DNA of 64,000 nucleotides, taken from positions 290,772 to 354,771 of the forward strand of contig KN834805.1 of the NCBI GenBank assembly GCA_000827265.1, given 5' to 3'. Source of the DNA: Collybiopsis luxurians FD-317 M1 (Eukaryota > Basidiomycota > Agaricomycetes > Agaricales > Omphalotaceae). Shown here piece after piece: positions 45,701 to 56,353 of the stretch. Under the pieces are notes generated by a model. That model was not told the origin of the DNA. It saw only the letters and a program-made list of their open reading frames with translations, and searched no databases. The position numbers were made by a program, and so were the translations under genes. How positions within the stretch are numbered: position 1 is the first letter of the stretch; each line of letters starts with the position of its first letter.

Positions 45701-45816
45701 ACGAAGCATGGTCAGTCAGAGATTCCGAGTAGATCTGTGACAGACCTACAGCGAACTTTGCGTCTATGACAATCATCGCAGGCCTCTCGCTTAGCAGAAC
45801 TGATTGGAAGCATCAT
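42715..45816 (-). CDS. Zn2Cys6 fungal transcription factor
   Basis: Binuclear zinc-cluster regulator with a fungal-specific middle domain. The ATG at 45814-45816 starts MMLPISSAKREACDDCHRRK. The cluster has the spacing C-x2-C-x6-C-x9-C-x2-C-x6-C and is split by an intron inside the third Cys codon (donor GTAGGT). A basic linker follows (RIIAKK, RGPKPRHPQ). The PF04082-type domain includes LYWVHFHPFYPLLHRPTFEE, TILAVCALGSRYSDDPRVL, MFEASWMLIGPGIRLAQMIG and WKRAFWQLVILDTASSMALG (GRP follows). The last exon ends FMAEVDELLRSVGYPVAG, then QL-stop at 42715-42717. Many short introns; I traced the main exons but not every boundary between 43 and 44.3 kb. Targets unknown. Confidence 0.85.
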
Positions 45817-45824
45817 TTCAGAAC

Positions 45825-46500
45825 ATTGAGCTCGCTGCTACGCGAATATATATTCAGGAAGGTTCCGGATCCCGCGCTACACATCGTGCGCCACCAATGA
45901 TGACTCCGTCTGGCGCTACGGATTCACATGAAGGTTAGGAAAAAACACAGGATTTCTCGGCCTGAATTGCTTGGCTTTACAGCCTCGCCCGTCTTCAGAA
46001 GTTTTTGATGGGTAATCTGAGATATCCTAGCTTCCGAAGTGGAATAAACTCCAAACGAAATTTAGTAGATCTGACGGTTTTATTGGGCAAAACTGTTTTG
46101 CGCGGCTCAGGAACTTGGACCTAACTAAATCTTTTGGCATGATCATGGTGAGAGTTGCGGCGTGCGCCCGGCAATCCAGATAGTTCGGCTGTACCCGGCC
46201 ACACTCGGCATTGACCCTTAGGATAAATCTCAAGTCGATTTATTTACTTGCAGTTGCCATATGCTAGGTATTGTAAAGGGTCGTTGCCCACTTGCTCATG
46301 ATGAAATACTTATAGCGTTGCTCTACTGCCACATACCTACTGTAGTCGCCTATATACTTGGACTGACTTTCAGGATTTTGAGCTGGCTGCCACACGTATA
46401 AGAAGGGAAGTTCCGGATCTCGCACCAGATTGGATGTCACCACTGCGTCTCGCAATGACTCCGTCTGGCGCTATGGACTCGTCATAAATGTTAGGAAGAA
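45825..46500 (+). repeat. Direct repeat pair upstream of Zn2Cys6 gene
   Basis: The block at about 45825-45945 recurs at about 46375-46500 (shared TTGAGCT, GGTTCCGGATC / AGTTCCGGATC, AATGA..ACTCCGTCTGGCGCTA, AGGTTAGGAA / TGTTAGGAAG). Offset is about 555 bp. No coding meaning seen; it is a local duplication of promoter-type sequence between the Zn2Cys6 gene and the third methyltransferase. Confidence 0.65.
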
Positions 46501-46730
46501 CAAGTTCGTGTCTGGCCGTTCCCCTGTGGGACTCCGCCGAGAGCGGAGCCGTGTAGTATCTAGAATCAATCAGAATTTTGTGGCCCGCTCTACAGCTTTC
46601 ATTCAAAAGGTAGTCGCACCCAGTTCCAGGTTTTTTATTGAGCGCTCTGAGCTACTCTTAGCTTATGGAGTCCGGTAATTATTCCAAGTTCAAGCATTTA
46701 GAAGGTTGCTCCTGTGCAGTGTTGTAAAGT

Positions 46731-46750
46731 ATCGTGTCACACATCACGTG
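46731..46750 (-). promoter_or_regulatory. CACGTG-centred motif, inverted copy
   Basis: On the minus strand this reads CACGTGATGTGTGACACGAT, one base different from the 35873 copy over the first 17 positions. It lies about 490 bp upstream of the third methyltransferase copy. Confidence 0.35.
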
Positions 46751-47191
46751 TAACGTGTTTGAACTTTGGCACCTCGTTTTGATGTAAGGCAGACGCGAAA
46801 ACATATTTGGAAGTTCATTTATTGACTTCTAGTGCAGTGAGATGGTGATCCCGGAACACTTACAACATACTGCAGTACTTGACACCTGGTCATCGGGACG
46901 CGTGCGGATTAAAATTTGAATGCTTCATGCGTGGTCACTCTAATTTTTTATCGGCACATATACCATGGCTTCAAATTTGTTCCCTCTGTTTCGCACACAA
47001 TACAATCTCATGACAAGGAGACTTCTTTACCTCCTTCTAGTGCGTGCAGAAACTGCTTAAAATGGCAGTCCGAGAGCTGATATGGTAAATGTCTGTATAG
47101 TTTAAACTGCATGCAATGTTAGTTTAAAGTGAAATGAGTATCAAGCGACATCAACAGCCGCCGAGTCGCCTTGTCCGGGAGGGTTTCCAAA

Positions 47192-47199
47192 TATAAATA
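47192..47199 (+). promoter_or_regulatory. TATA box of methyltransferase copy 3
   Basis: TATAAATA followed by CTGGTC, 39 bp before the ATG at 47238, identical in context to the box before the 36115-37083 gene. Confidence 0.55.
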
Positions 47200-47237
47200 C
47201 TGGTCAGCCCCTGCTTCCTTCTACCTTCTCATAAACC

Positions 47238-48063
47238 ATGAACGAACATAGCCTACAGAGATATTATGCTTCGGACCAATACGTCCTCCCTGCTGATGCA
47301 GAGGAGACCGCAAGGTCAGTTTACAATTCCTTGTAAAAGGAACTTTTATTGGGACTTACAATCATGAAGGTTAAACGAGCAACACCGTTTCGTTGTGCAA
47401 TGCTTCGGTAATCAACTTTCGCTAGCTCCACTAGACCTGAAATCTGGGGATCGAGTACTTGAAAGTGCCGCAGGATCAGGTGGGTATATCCATGCTCGTG
47501 GCAAAAACCTGTGCTAAAACGAGTAAGGTATCTGGGCACTCGAGTTTTTTGAAGAGAATAAACACAAGGGTATCATCCTCGACGTGGAAGGCATCGACAT
47601 TTCCGACAAACAGTTTCCTCGAAGCCATCCAGACAACATCCACTTCTCCCTTCATTCGGTGGCAGATCTGCCCTTTGAGTGGAGCGGTACATTTGTGTAT
47701 GCACATCAGCGACTTATGGTGCCAGCTTTGAGTGAATCTCTTTGGCGTAAAGCTGCCAGTGAGCTATTCAGAGTACTGGGACCTGGCGGCTGGTTCGAGC
47801 TGGTAGAAATCGAGATGAAAAGCTTTCGAAATCTTGAAGTCGGCCCATACTGGAAGAAGCTGCGATCTTTAATTTTAACGTTGTATGCAAAGAAGGGGTT
47901 GATTGTAGATTCGGAGGCGTATCATCCGCTTCTATTGAAAGAAGCTGGGTTTGTGGATATTCGGTTCGACTCTCGACGTCTACTGATCAGACAGTCTAGA
48001 GGGAATCCTGACGATTATAACCTCGAAGTTTATTGTAGAGCATTGAAGATGCCCAATTCTTAA
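47238..48063 (+). CDS. Methyltransferase copy 3, C-terminally truncated
   Basis: Same three-exon plan as the 36115 gene. Exon 1 starts MNEHSLQRYYASDQYVLPAD; exon 2 holds QLSLAPLDLKSGDRVLESAA; exon 3 opens GIWALEFFEENKHKGIILDV. The core is intact through ELFRVLGPGGWFELVEIEMK, KEAGFVDIRFDSRRLLIRQS and YNLEVYCRALKMP. One extra base near 48055 then changes the frame and gives NS-stop (48061-48063). The intact copy runs on for about 40 residues, and the original frame can still be followed downstream (GGSYGFIETEGEFEELL), where a later TAG replaces a Trp codon. The SAM-binding fold would be complete, so activity is possible, but the lost tail and second lesion suggest decay in progress. Confidence 0.72.
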
Positions 48064-48734
48064 TGGCGGAAGTTATGGTTTCATCGAGACGGAAGGGGAG
48101 TTTGAAGAGTTATTGCAAGGAGCTGTGCTTGAATAGGGCAAGTCGAATGAGGCAAGCCTTACCACTCACACGATTCTGGCGCGGAAGCCTTGATTATAAA
48201 GCATGAAAGCACTCAATTGATTTTGAATTTTGAAGCATTCGTGTCTGGGAGTATATAGTGTGGCCCAGAGAAGATGTTAATATACCAATGCTGAAAAGAT
48301 CTTTGCAAAGCGGGGTACGTGGAAAACGTTCTACTACTTGAATCAAATCAATATTGCCGTACATTGACACGATCATGTGTTGAAAACCCTTCCGACAGGG
48401 TTGGCATTTCAACGCGGCCTCGATTACGAATACGCCTACGACATGTCTCTCTGTAAAATCCCCTTGAAACTACAATATACGGTGGTGCCCACAAGACAAC
48501 CAAGCATTACACAGTATGAGAACACTACTTTGTCTCAGACCAAGCCGGCTTCAATCGTCGGGCTCGTCAATCTCCTTAACAAAACGAAGCCAGGCAGTAT
48601 ATCTGCTATCTTTCACATTTGCCTCTCCTTTACCATTGACATTGACGACAGAGAGATAGTCGCTATCCGCCTGAGTTGAGCCAAACCACATCACGTAGCA
48701 TTCTACATCATTCTTAACTTCTATTGGGAAGTTA

Positions 48735-49480
48735 AGTCGAGTATTCCATTCCTTGTCCTATTTTCGGTGCATTTAGTTCGAAATTTATAGCATAGTAGTA
48801 ATCACAACCCACATTAAGCTCTCCAGCGAAATAGATCCAATGGCCTCGATGGAGCAAAAGCCGATACTCGTCGCTGCCAGAATGATCACTGTAAAAAGAG
48901 AAAGAAAGTGTATAGCTCCGTGAGTACTGTCGCGTAGAGACTACAAGATTAATTGGCTCACACTGCAGCCAATCGCAGCGCTTCCTCATCAGATTGGATT
49001 ACGCGGAAGATAGCGCGCTCTTCTTTGAGCTGAGTGGCTCCAAATTGTGCTTAATCATTGGGGTTCATGAACTCAAGTTGAAGAAATATCCTTGGAAAGA
49101 CTCCTTTCCCTGGTAAGACCTGTATACTTCGATGCTGAGTTCATCACCTTCTGCGATACGGTCTTTGGCATCTTTGTAGAAATGGGGAGACTGTTGCTGC
49201 TTGCTCCATGAAACATTGGAATGGCATCTGGTGTATGAAATCAATGTAAGTTTCAATGTTAAGTATCATTAAGGGTAAGTATATTGTGAACTAACACTGA
49301 AACACAGAACCCAATCGCAGCAAGGTGTGAACCAGCACGAGTCTCCGACGTCACCGCAGGCCATATGTCTGGTGAACGCTTCGAAGCCTGTAAATACTGG
49401 TGCTGGACTATAGCTGAACTCGTGGAGTATGAGTGCAGCCTGGTCAGTGCCAGGTGCACCCAGGTCACAGCCAATAAAAC
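48735..49480 (-). CDS. Uncertain multi-exon hypothetical gene
   Basis: Several minus-strand segments look protein-like but I cannot join them safely. They are a Cys-containing segment at 49269-49480 (FIGCDLGAPGTDQ, DVGDSCWFTPCCDWVLCF), a segment near 49080-49220 (QQQSPHFYKDAKDRIAEGDE, LSIEVYRSYQG), a segment near 48970-49060 in another frame (AQFGATQLKEERAIFRVIQS) and one at 48735-48989. No ATG fits the first segment. It could be a small secreted-protein gene or a decayed one. The family is not recognised. Confidence 0.3.
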
Positions 49481-49499
49481 CGGCGAGAGCTACCAATGA

Positions 49500-50549
49500 A
49501 AAATAGTACTTTGAATGAAGCCCATTTGAGGATTAGAAAGAAGTTAGGAGGGCATGAACGAGAGCTTTATGTGCTGCCACCGGCCCTGCATCGAAGAAAG
49601 CCCCATGAGCAGGTTAGACTCTAGCGTGCGTGGCGCGACTGAAAAGAATCGATTTCTGATGGTTCAAACCCTAGAATGCTTTCAACATTTGGCTAATAGA
49701 TTAGAGGAGCCGAAAACATTGCCCAATGTGAGGAGTTTGTCCATCAGTTCATGAATGCTGTAAAATGTTCAGTTTTGAGGTATTACTAGGAGAGCAATCC
49801 TCATGCTTGAAGTATATCTCATTATTTTGCCTGAAAATGAAAGTAATTTCCTTCTTTGGCTCTAAGATGAGGATATTGCAGAAGAGAAGTAAAATTAGAA
49901 GGACCAAAAAATTGATGCTAGGGCGATAGAGTAAATCACTTCCTCTTAGATGATTGTATATGTCAAGGACACTGACTTCTCGGGTAGAAGAGGATGAATC
50001 GATAGCCAGCGCAGGGAAGCGTGGTGGTGGCGTGGGAATGGGTGTTCGGATTGAATCGGAGACTTGTCACTCACTACCAAATCGCCTTGATCCCTCGGAA
50101 TGGGATTTTACACTATTGGAATAGCTGGAATTCTGGACTCTCCAAAATAAGCCCAGCATCTTAAGTTTTCTGTTGAGCTGACGGTCCTGACGAACCAGAC
50201 ATGAGAGTCAATGAATGCTCTGGAAGCATTTAAAAGCAAAGGATTCGCATGCTGCGCTCTTCCAGGAACGACAGGATCCGTACAAGTTCATGCGCAGCTA
50301 CTTGTTGCTTCTTGACAGATATGATCAGCACAGTAAACTACATATTCAACAATTCCATTCACCTGTCAACTGAATCGGCAAGCTGTAAACATAACAATTG
50401 AGCTGCTGCGGATCCAAGTATTCGTACCTTTCCAGCAACTGTGAATTGTGGAGTCTCAAGACGGTGACATGATATAAAGTCCTAACTGAAATACAGGCGA
50501 GTTTACTCGCTTCTACCAAATCCCGCATTGTCTGAGAGTCACGGTGTAG
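49500..50549. other. Upstream unit of flavo-oxidase copy 1
   Basis: No gene. The right part is shared with the regions before copies 2 and 3: a TGGCGTGGGAAT block (50031, 53169, 55866), a GCAGCTAC..TTGCTT.CTTGACAG block (50294, 53372, 56141) and a GATATAAA box about 70-80 bp before each ATG. Confidence 0.6.
50473..50478 (+). promoter_or_regulatory. TATA box of flavo-oxidase copy 1
   Basis: TATAAA in a GATATAAAGTC context, 77 bp before the ATG. The same box occurs 71 bp before copy 3 (56283-56288) and, slightly changed, 68 bp before dead copy 2 (53508-53513). Confidence 0.5.
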
Positions 50550-52677
50550 ATGGTATCGAAACTTGCAAGCTTTCTCGCGGGACTCATAAATTTCGGTTCT
50601 ATGTCGTCCATTCTTGGTCTTAATGACACCTCAGACCTTCGATGTCGTTGTCTCTATCCAGATCCATCTTGCTGGCCTTCGGATGCAGATTTTGCCTCAC
50701 TAGCTTCCCAGGTCTCCCAACCTCTCATTTATCCCGTTCCTCCTGAGTCCGCCTGTTATCCTGCATCGGATCCATCAGGGAATTGCGCGGAGGTCATTGC
50801 GAGCACCTCTGATGGAAACTGGCGTTCAAACCAGTCGGGCTCAATGCAGTCTCCCAATTTTGAAACGTTCATCTTTCAAAACGGGTCAATTAGGGCGTGT
50901 TTTTTGAACACCAGCTTGGGTGTGCCGTGCCAGCAGGGGAGCGTACCTCCGGTGGGCGTGGATGCTCGAATGGCGGAAGATATCCAAGCTGCTGTTGTAT
51001 TCGCGAAGAAATGGAATTTGAGGGTCGTCGTTAAGAATACAGGGTAGGAGCGTTCGAGTTGAATGTCGAGAATATTTCCTAAGTGAAATCTAGACATGAT
51101 TATCTGGGCCGTAGCGCAGGTCGGGGTGCTTTTTTGATCTGGACGCACAATATGAAGGATATAAGCTACAATGCATCGTTCATTCCGGAAGGAGGTCCAT
51201 CCGATGCAACTTACAGCGGTAGGCTCTCGATCCAGCTAGCCTCTCACCTCCGAGCTTAAGGCTATCTATTTTATTAGCACTCACGCTAGCAGCCGGTGTA
51301 CAATGGCACGAAGCATACGACGCGGCAGAAGCTAATAATCGAATTGTAGTCGGAGGAATTTCTCCCGGAGGATCTGTAGGCTCAGCTGGAGGCTGGATAC
51401 AAGGCGGCGGCCATAGCATGTAAGTCTTTACTGACACTGCCATGAACTTTTGTTAAGAGACTGAATGTAGACTGTCGCCTCAATTAGAACTTGGTGAGTG
51501 ACTCGGCTGAGCCAAGTTTTACATGCTGATTTTCCTCTTTAGGTGTGGATAACGCTATTCAGTTTACCATAGTCACTTCCTTCGGCTCGCATTTGACTGT
51601 CAATGCCTACTCGCATCCGAGTCTTTTTTGGGCGTAAGTTCTCCTTAAACTAGTCCAAAATGCCATAGCCAATTCACGTGTTTACACTCAAAGTTTACGT
51701 GGAGGTGGAGGTGGAACATACGGAGTTCTCACTTCTGTCACATACAACACTCACCCTGAGGAACCCATCGTGTTCATTGTCGTTGAAGCTGCCGCTACGC
51801 CCACGATAGCCCAATCAATCGCATCAGAATTCATAGGCTTTTCCCCCTCGCTATCCGACCTGGGCTGGGGAGGCTATGCTTATTTCTCTTCGCAGGGGTT
51901 TCTATTCTATGGCATCGCCCCGAATACAAGCTGGGCGGACGCGAATGCGACCATCAAACCGTTTTTTGACTTTGTAGCAAACGCCACCTCTGGTACTGCG
52001 ATCGAAGCAACACACCCATTCCCTTCTTTCTATTCGCTGTATACAAGTATCTTTTCTTCGAATACCTCTGGGACTGATGGAATAGGCTTGAATGCTCAGA
52101 TTGTATCGAGACTTCTTCCCAGGGAGTTAGTTCAAAATGAGCCAGAAAGAGTCGCAGAGACACTGTTGAGCATGAACAACACAGTTCTTTACCAGCAAGT
52201 AGAAGTTTTCAGTAAAATGTGCCAATTTGCTGATTCATTTGCGCAGCGTGGTAGCCGGAGGAGCGGTGTCCAAGATCAATCCAGACTCAGCTGGTCTTAA
52301 TCCTGCTTGGAGGAAGGCTGCTGCCCACGTTGTACTCGCTGAGACCTGGCCGGAAGGAACGAGCGTTAGCGACATTCGGCTACTGGAAGATACGCTGAAA
52401 GGTTATCTTGGGGTTTTGGAGGGACTTGTTGGGCCTGGCGGAGGAGCCTACTTTAATGAGGTCTGTTTAACTCGCAAGGGATTTCGGTTTGAGCTGAAAC
52501 GGTCATCATTCGAAGGCTTCACTCTATGAATCCAACTTTCAGGAGACATTCTTCGGTAATCATTACTCCAGGTTGGAAGCTATCAAAGATCAGTACGACC
52601 CCACGGGTCTTTTTGTAGTCGTAGAAGGAGTGGGCTCCGAGAGATGGGACGACACGCTAGATTGTTTGAAAGCTTGA
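50550..52677 (+). CDS. Secreted FAD-linked oxidoreductase (BBE-like), copy 1
   Basis: Vanillyl-alcohol-oxidase-superfamily flavoenzyme with FAD_binding_4 and berberine-bridge (BBE) domains, probably secreted. The protein starts MVSKLASFLAGLINFGSMSS (signal-like), then a Cys-rich segment CRCLYPDPSCWPSDADFASL. The FAD part has VVVKNTGHDYLGRSAGRGAF, whose His is the likely 8-alpha-histidyl FAD link. It continues GGWIQGGGHS, AYSHPSLFWALRGGGGGTYG and VLTSVTYNTH. The BBE end has GGGAYFNE, NHYSRLEAIKDQYDPTGLF and the final WDDTLDCLKA-stop at 52675-52677. The intron at 52195-52246 has a GC donor where copies 2 and 3 have GT. No frame lesion seen. Substrate unknown; relatives oxidise sugars, alkaloids or phenolics. 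Confidence 0.88.
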
Positions 52678-53575
52678 GACTGTTGGTCTATCCCTCAATT
52701 CCCTTCGATATTAACGGTCACCTGTTTTTATTAGCGTTTCATTTCCCCGAAGTGCTGATTGCAAAAATGAATTTCTATTTGTATGTACAATAATGAAAAA
52801 AGAAAAACGGAGAGTATGCTTAGTTCGTCAACCCTCGTCAAGAGGCTCTTTTAGAATTGGTGCTTGCTGAATGAATATCTTGCGGTCGTCGGAGATGATT
52901 TCCGGCACATCCGTTATCACTCTTCGGAGAGTAGCAGTGAGCGCAAGATGAATCTGTCACTCCAGCGTCATATTGCACTTGTTCCTTGGATTTCGCAGAT
53001 GCAGCGGAACTAAAGATACAAAGGATCAATGCTAGTACTTGTAGAGGAGTAAAGTAATTGAAATGCTCGTTTTAGACTATTTGCCTGGACGAATATGTCA
53101 TAGGGCAGAAGATGATGAATGCCATGCATGGCCCATGGTTGACGGCAAAGGCCACGGGGGCGGTCGTGGCGTGGGAATCAATGACCGTAATGAACCGGAA
53201 ACTGTTTTCACTTGAACCCAATCTCAAATCGCGTGTCAGCCTCATTTCGTGCCCAGCATCATCTATAATTATGGATTTTCCGATGACCGTCCGAGGATCC
53301 ATGCATTTTCAAAGGCAAACGGCGCGCATGCGGCGCTCATAAGGAACGGCACTACCTCGTCAAGATCGTGTGCAGCTACCTATTGCTTTCTTGACAGAAC
53401 GATCTTGGAACTATCAACTCAGTCAAATATTCCGCGCGCCTTTGCTGATTCAAGTAGCATGGACTCAAGTGCCATATTCCTTCAAACAGACTGTGACAGC
53501 AGTACGATATAAATTCTAACTGAAACAGGTGAGTCTATTCACTTCTACCAATTCCTGCATAGTCTGAGAGTGTAG

Positions 53576-55670
53576 ATGGTCGCAATATCTTTCGCTCAAG
53601 TCCTACTTCTCGGTTATATTTCGTCCGTTCTTGGTCTTAGCGACACCACACGATGTCGTTGTCTCTATCTAGACCTTCCTGCTGGCCTTCAGACGCAGAC
53701 TTTGCTTTACTCGCTTCCCAGCTCTCCCAGCCTCCCATTTATCCCGTTCCCCCTGAGTCTGCCTGCTATCCTGTATCCGATCCATCAGGGAATTGTGCGG
53801 AGGTCATCGCGCGCGCCTTTGACCCAAACTGGCGTCCGGTTCAATGCAGTTTACCAATTTCGAAACGTTCATCTTTCCGAACGGGTCGATTAGTGCGTAC
53901 ATTTTAAATATCACTTTGGGCGTGCCATGCTAACAGGGAAGCGTCAGTGTGGACGCCCAAACGGCGGAAGATGTTCAGGCTGCTGTTGTACTCGCGGAGA
54001 AATGGAATTTGAGGGTCGTCGTCAAGAGTACAGGGTAAGAGCGCAAAATTCTGATTCTGAGTACGACTTACTGGAATACAGACACGATTATCTGGGTCGT
54101 AGTTCGGGTCGAGGATCATTTTTGATTTGGACGCACAACATGAAGGATATCAACTACAATACTTCATTCATTCCAGAAGGATGCCCATCCCACGCAACCT
54201 TTAACGATGAGCTCTCGATTCAGCTGAACTTTTAGCCCCGAACCTAAACGATCTGCTTCTATCAGCACTGACACTTGCTGCTGATGTTCAATAGCACGAG
54301 GCATACGACGCCGCAGGAGCTAATGGACGAATCGTAGTCGGGGGAATTCTCCTGCAGGCTCTGCGGGCGCTGCAGGATGTTGGGTACAAGGTGGGGGCCA
54401 TGAAATGTAAGCTTCTGTATACGCCACGGTGAATTGCTTTTTTTACAAGTCAACGTAGATTATCACCTCAGTTCGGAATCGGTGAGCAACTTGATCTCGA
54501 TTCGGTTAATCTTTGCATACTCATCCTCTATGTCCAGGTGTGGACAATGCCATTCAATTCACAGTTGTCACCTCTTCTGGATCGCACTTGACTGCCAACG
54601 TCTATTCGCATCCGGATCTCTTTTGGGCTAAGTCGCGCACGGGCCGATCTGGAGTGTCAAAGCTGATTCAAGCTTTACGCTGACAGCCTACGCGGAGGTG
54701 GGGGTGGAACGTACGGAGTTCTCACTTCTGTCGCATACGATACTCACCCTGAGGAATATGTCGTCTTCGTTGCCACTGAAGCAGCCGCTACGCCCGCGAT
54801 AGCCCAATCAATTGTATCAGAATTCATAGGCTTTTCCCCCTGGCTATCTGACCTGGGCTAGGGAGGGTACGCTTAGTTCTCTTCGCAGGAGTTTCTCTTC
54901 TATGGCATTTCTCCAAATACAAGTTGAGCGGATGCGAATGCGACTGTTAGGCCGTTATTTGACTTTGTAGCAAAGCTACCTCCGGCACTGTGATCGAAGC
55001 AACACAGCTATTCCCCTCTTTCTACTCGGTGTATACGGGTATCTTTGCTGGAAACCCTTCCAAAACGGATGGAGAAGGCTCGAATGCAGAACTGGTTTCG
55101 AGACTTCTTCCGAGAGGCTTGATTGAGAATGATCCCGAGACAGTTGCGGAAACTTTATTGAGCATGAACAACACGGTAATCTATCAGTGAGTGGAGTCTT
55201 CCAGGTACTGTATCGTTCATAATTCTGAATCTTCGTAGCTTGGTAGCTGGAGGAGCGGCGTCCAAGGTCGATCCGGATTCCACTGGTCTTAATCCTGCCT
55301 GGCGGACGGCCGCGGCTCACGTAGTACTTAGTGAAGGCTGGCCGGAAGGAACAAGAGTTAGCGACGTTCGACTAATTCACGGAACATTGAAAGGTTATCT
55401 CGGGGTTTTGGAGGAACTTTTGGGGCTTGGGGGAGGAGCATACTTCAATGAGGTTTGTCCAACTCTTGGAGGATCCTTAGTTTTTGTTGAAACGGTTGTT
55501 ATTCGAAGGCTTCACTTTATGAATCTAACTTTCAGGAGACATTTTTCGGTGATCATCACTCGAAGTTGGAAGCTATTAAAGATCAGTATGACCCGGCGGG
55601 TCTTTTTGTAGTCGTAGAAGGAGTGGGTTTCGAGAGATTTGATGATACACTAGATTGTTTGAAGGCTTGA
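53576..55670 (+). pseudogene. FAD-linked oxidoreductase copy 2, decayed
   Basis: Full-length relative of the 50550 and 56354 genes but dead. A one-base loss near 53675, in the segment that reads CLYPDPSCW elsewhere, shifts the frame. Later stops sit where the paralogues have Gln or Trp: TAA at 53931-53933, TAG at 54859-54861 and TGA at 54924-54926, with more frame breaks near 54340 and 54975. Recognisable stretches remain: HDYLGRSSGRGSFLIWTHNM, YGVLTSVAYDTHPEE, NPAWRTAAAHVVLSEGWPEG and the terminal DDTLDCLKA. The stops at conserved Gln and Trp codons are C-to-T or G-to-A changes. Confidence 0.88.
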
Positions 55671-56282
55671 GATCGATGGTCTATGCTGAATGCAAAACAC
55701 ATTTTCTTTGTATGTACAAGGGATAGCAAGACATCAACGGCAAGTAGAGCGGTGGAGCAATTGAGTTATTTGTGGTACTTGTAAACTATTGCTTGACAGA
55801 TGTAAAGGCATTGGCTAAACATATCCTAGAGCAGAAGTGGACTGTGAAGGCTACAGCGCGGTTATGGCGTGGGAATGAGACATTCGGGATGAACCGGAAG
55901 CTGATTAGGCTGTCTTCAGGCTCTTCAACGTTCAGCACCCAGGATTTAAGGAATCATTTGGGATTGCAAACCCTTTGATAACCGCCCAGCAATTCAAGCT
56001 TTCTGGCGATCTGTATGATGATTCCTGACGAACCCGTGTTTAAAAAGGTTCCCCTTTGAAGATCTTTCCGAACGAATCATTGATGCATTCAAAAGCAAAA
56101 GTCGCGCATGCTGCGCTTTACAACTTATACAAGTTCGTGCGCAGCTACCTATTGCTTTCTTGACAGATATGATCAACCCAGTCAACTATGTCAACTATTC
56201 CATACGCGCGGGTTCAAATATTGTACACCTTTTAAACAGCCTCTGAAATGTATTGTGGAGTCGCAAGAGAACGACAACATGA

Positions 56283-56288
56283 TATAAA
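56283..56288 (+). promoter_or_regulatory. TATA box of flavo-oxidase copy 3
   Basis: TATAAA in a GATATAAAGTC context, 71 bp before the ATG at 56354, shared with copy 1. Confidence 0.5.
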
Positions 56289-56353
56289 GTCGCAACTGAA
56301 ACACAGGTGAGTTTATTCGCTTGCACAAAATTCTGCATTGTCTGACAGCTTCC

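Noticed and set aside
47238..48063. LaeA-type global regulator identity for the methyltransferases
   Set aside because: Only generic class I SAM motifs are visible; nothing specific to LaeA was recognised.
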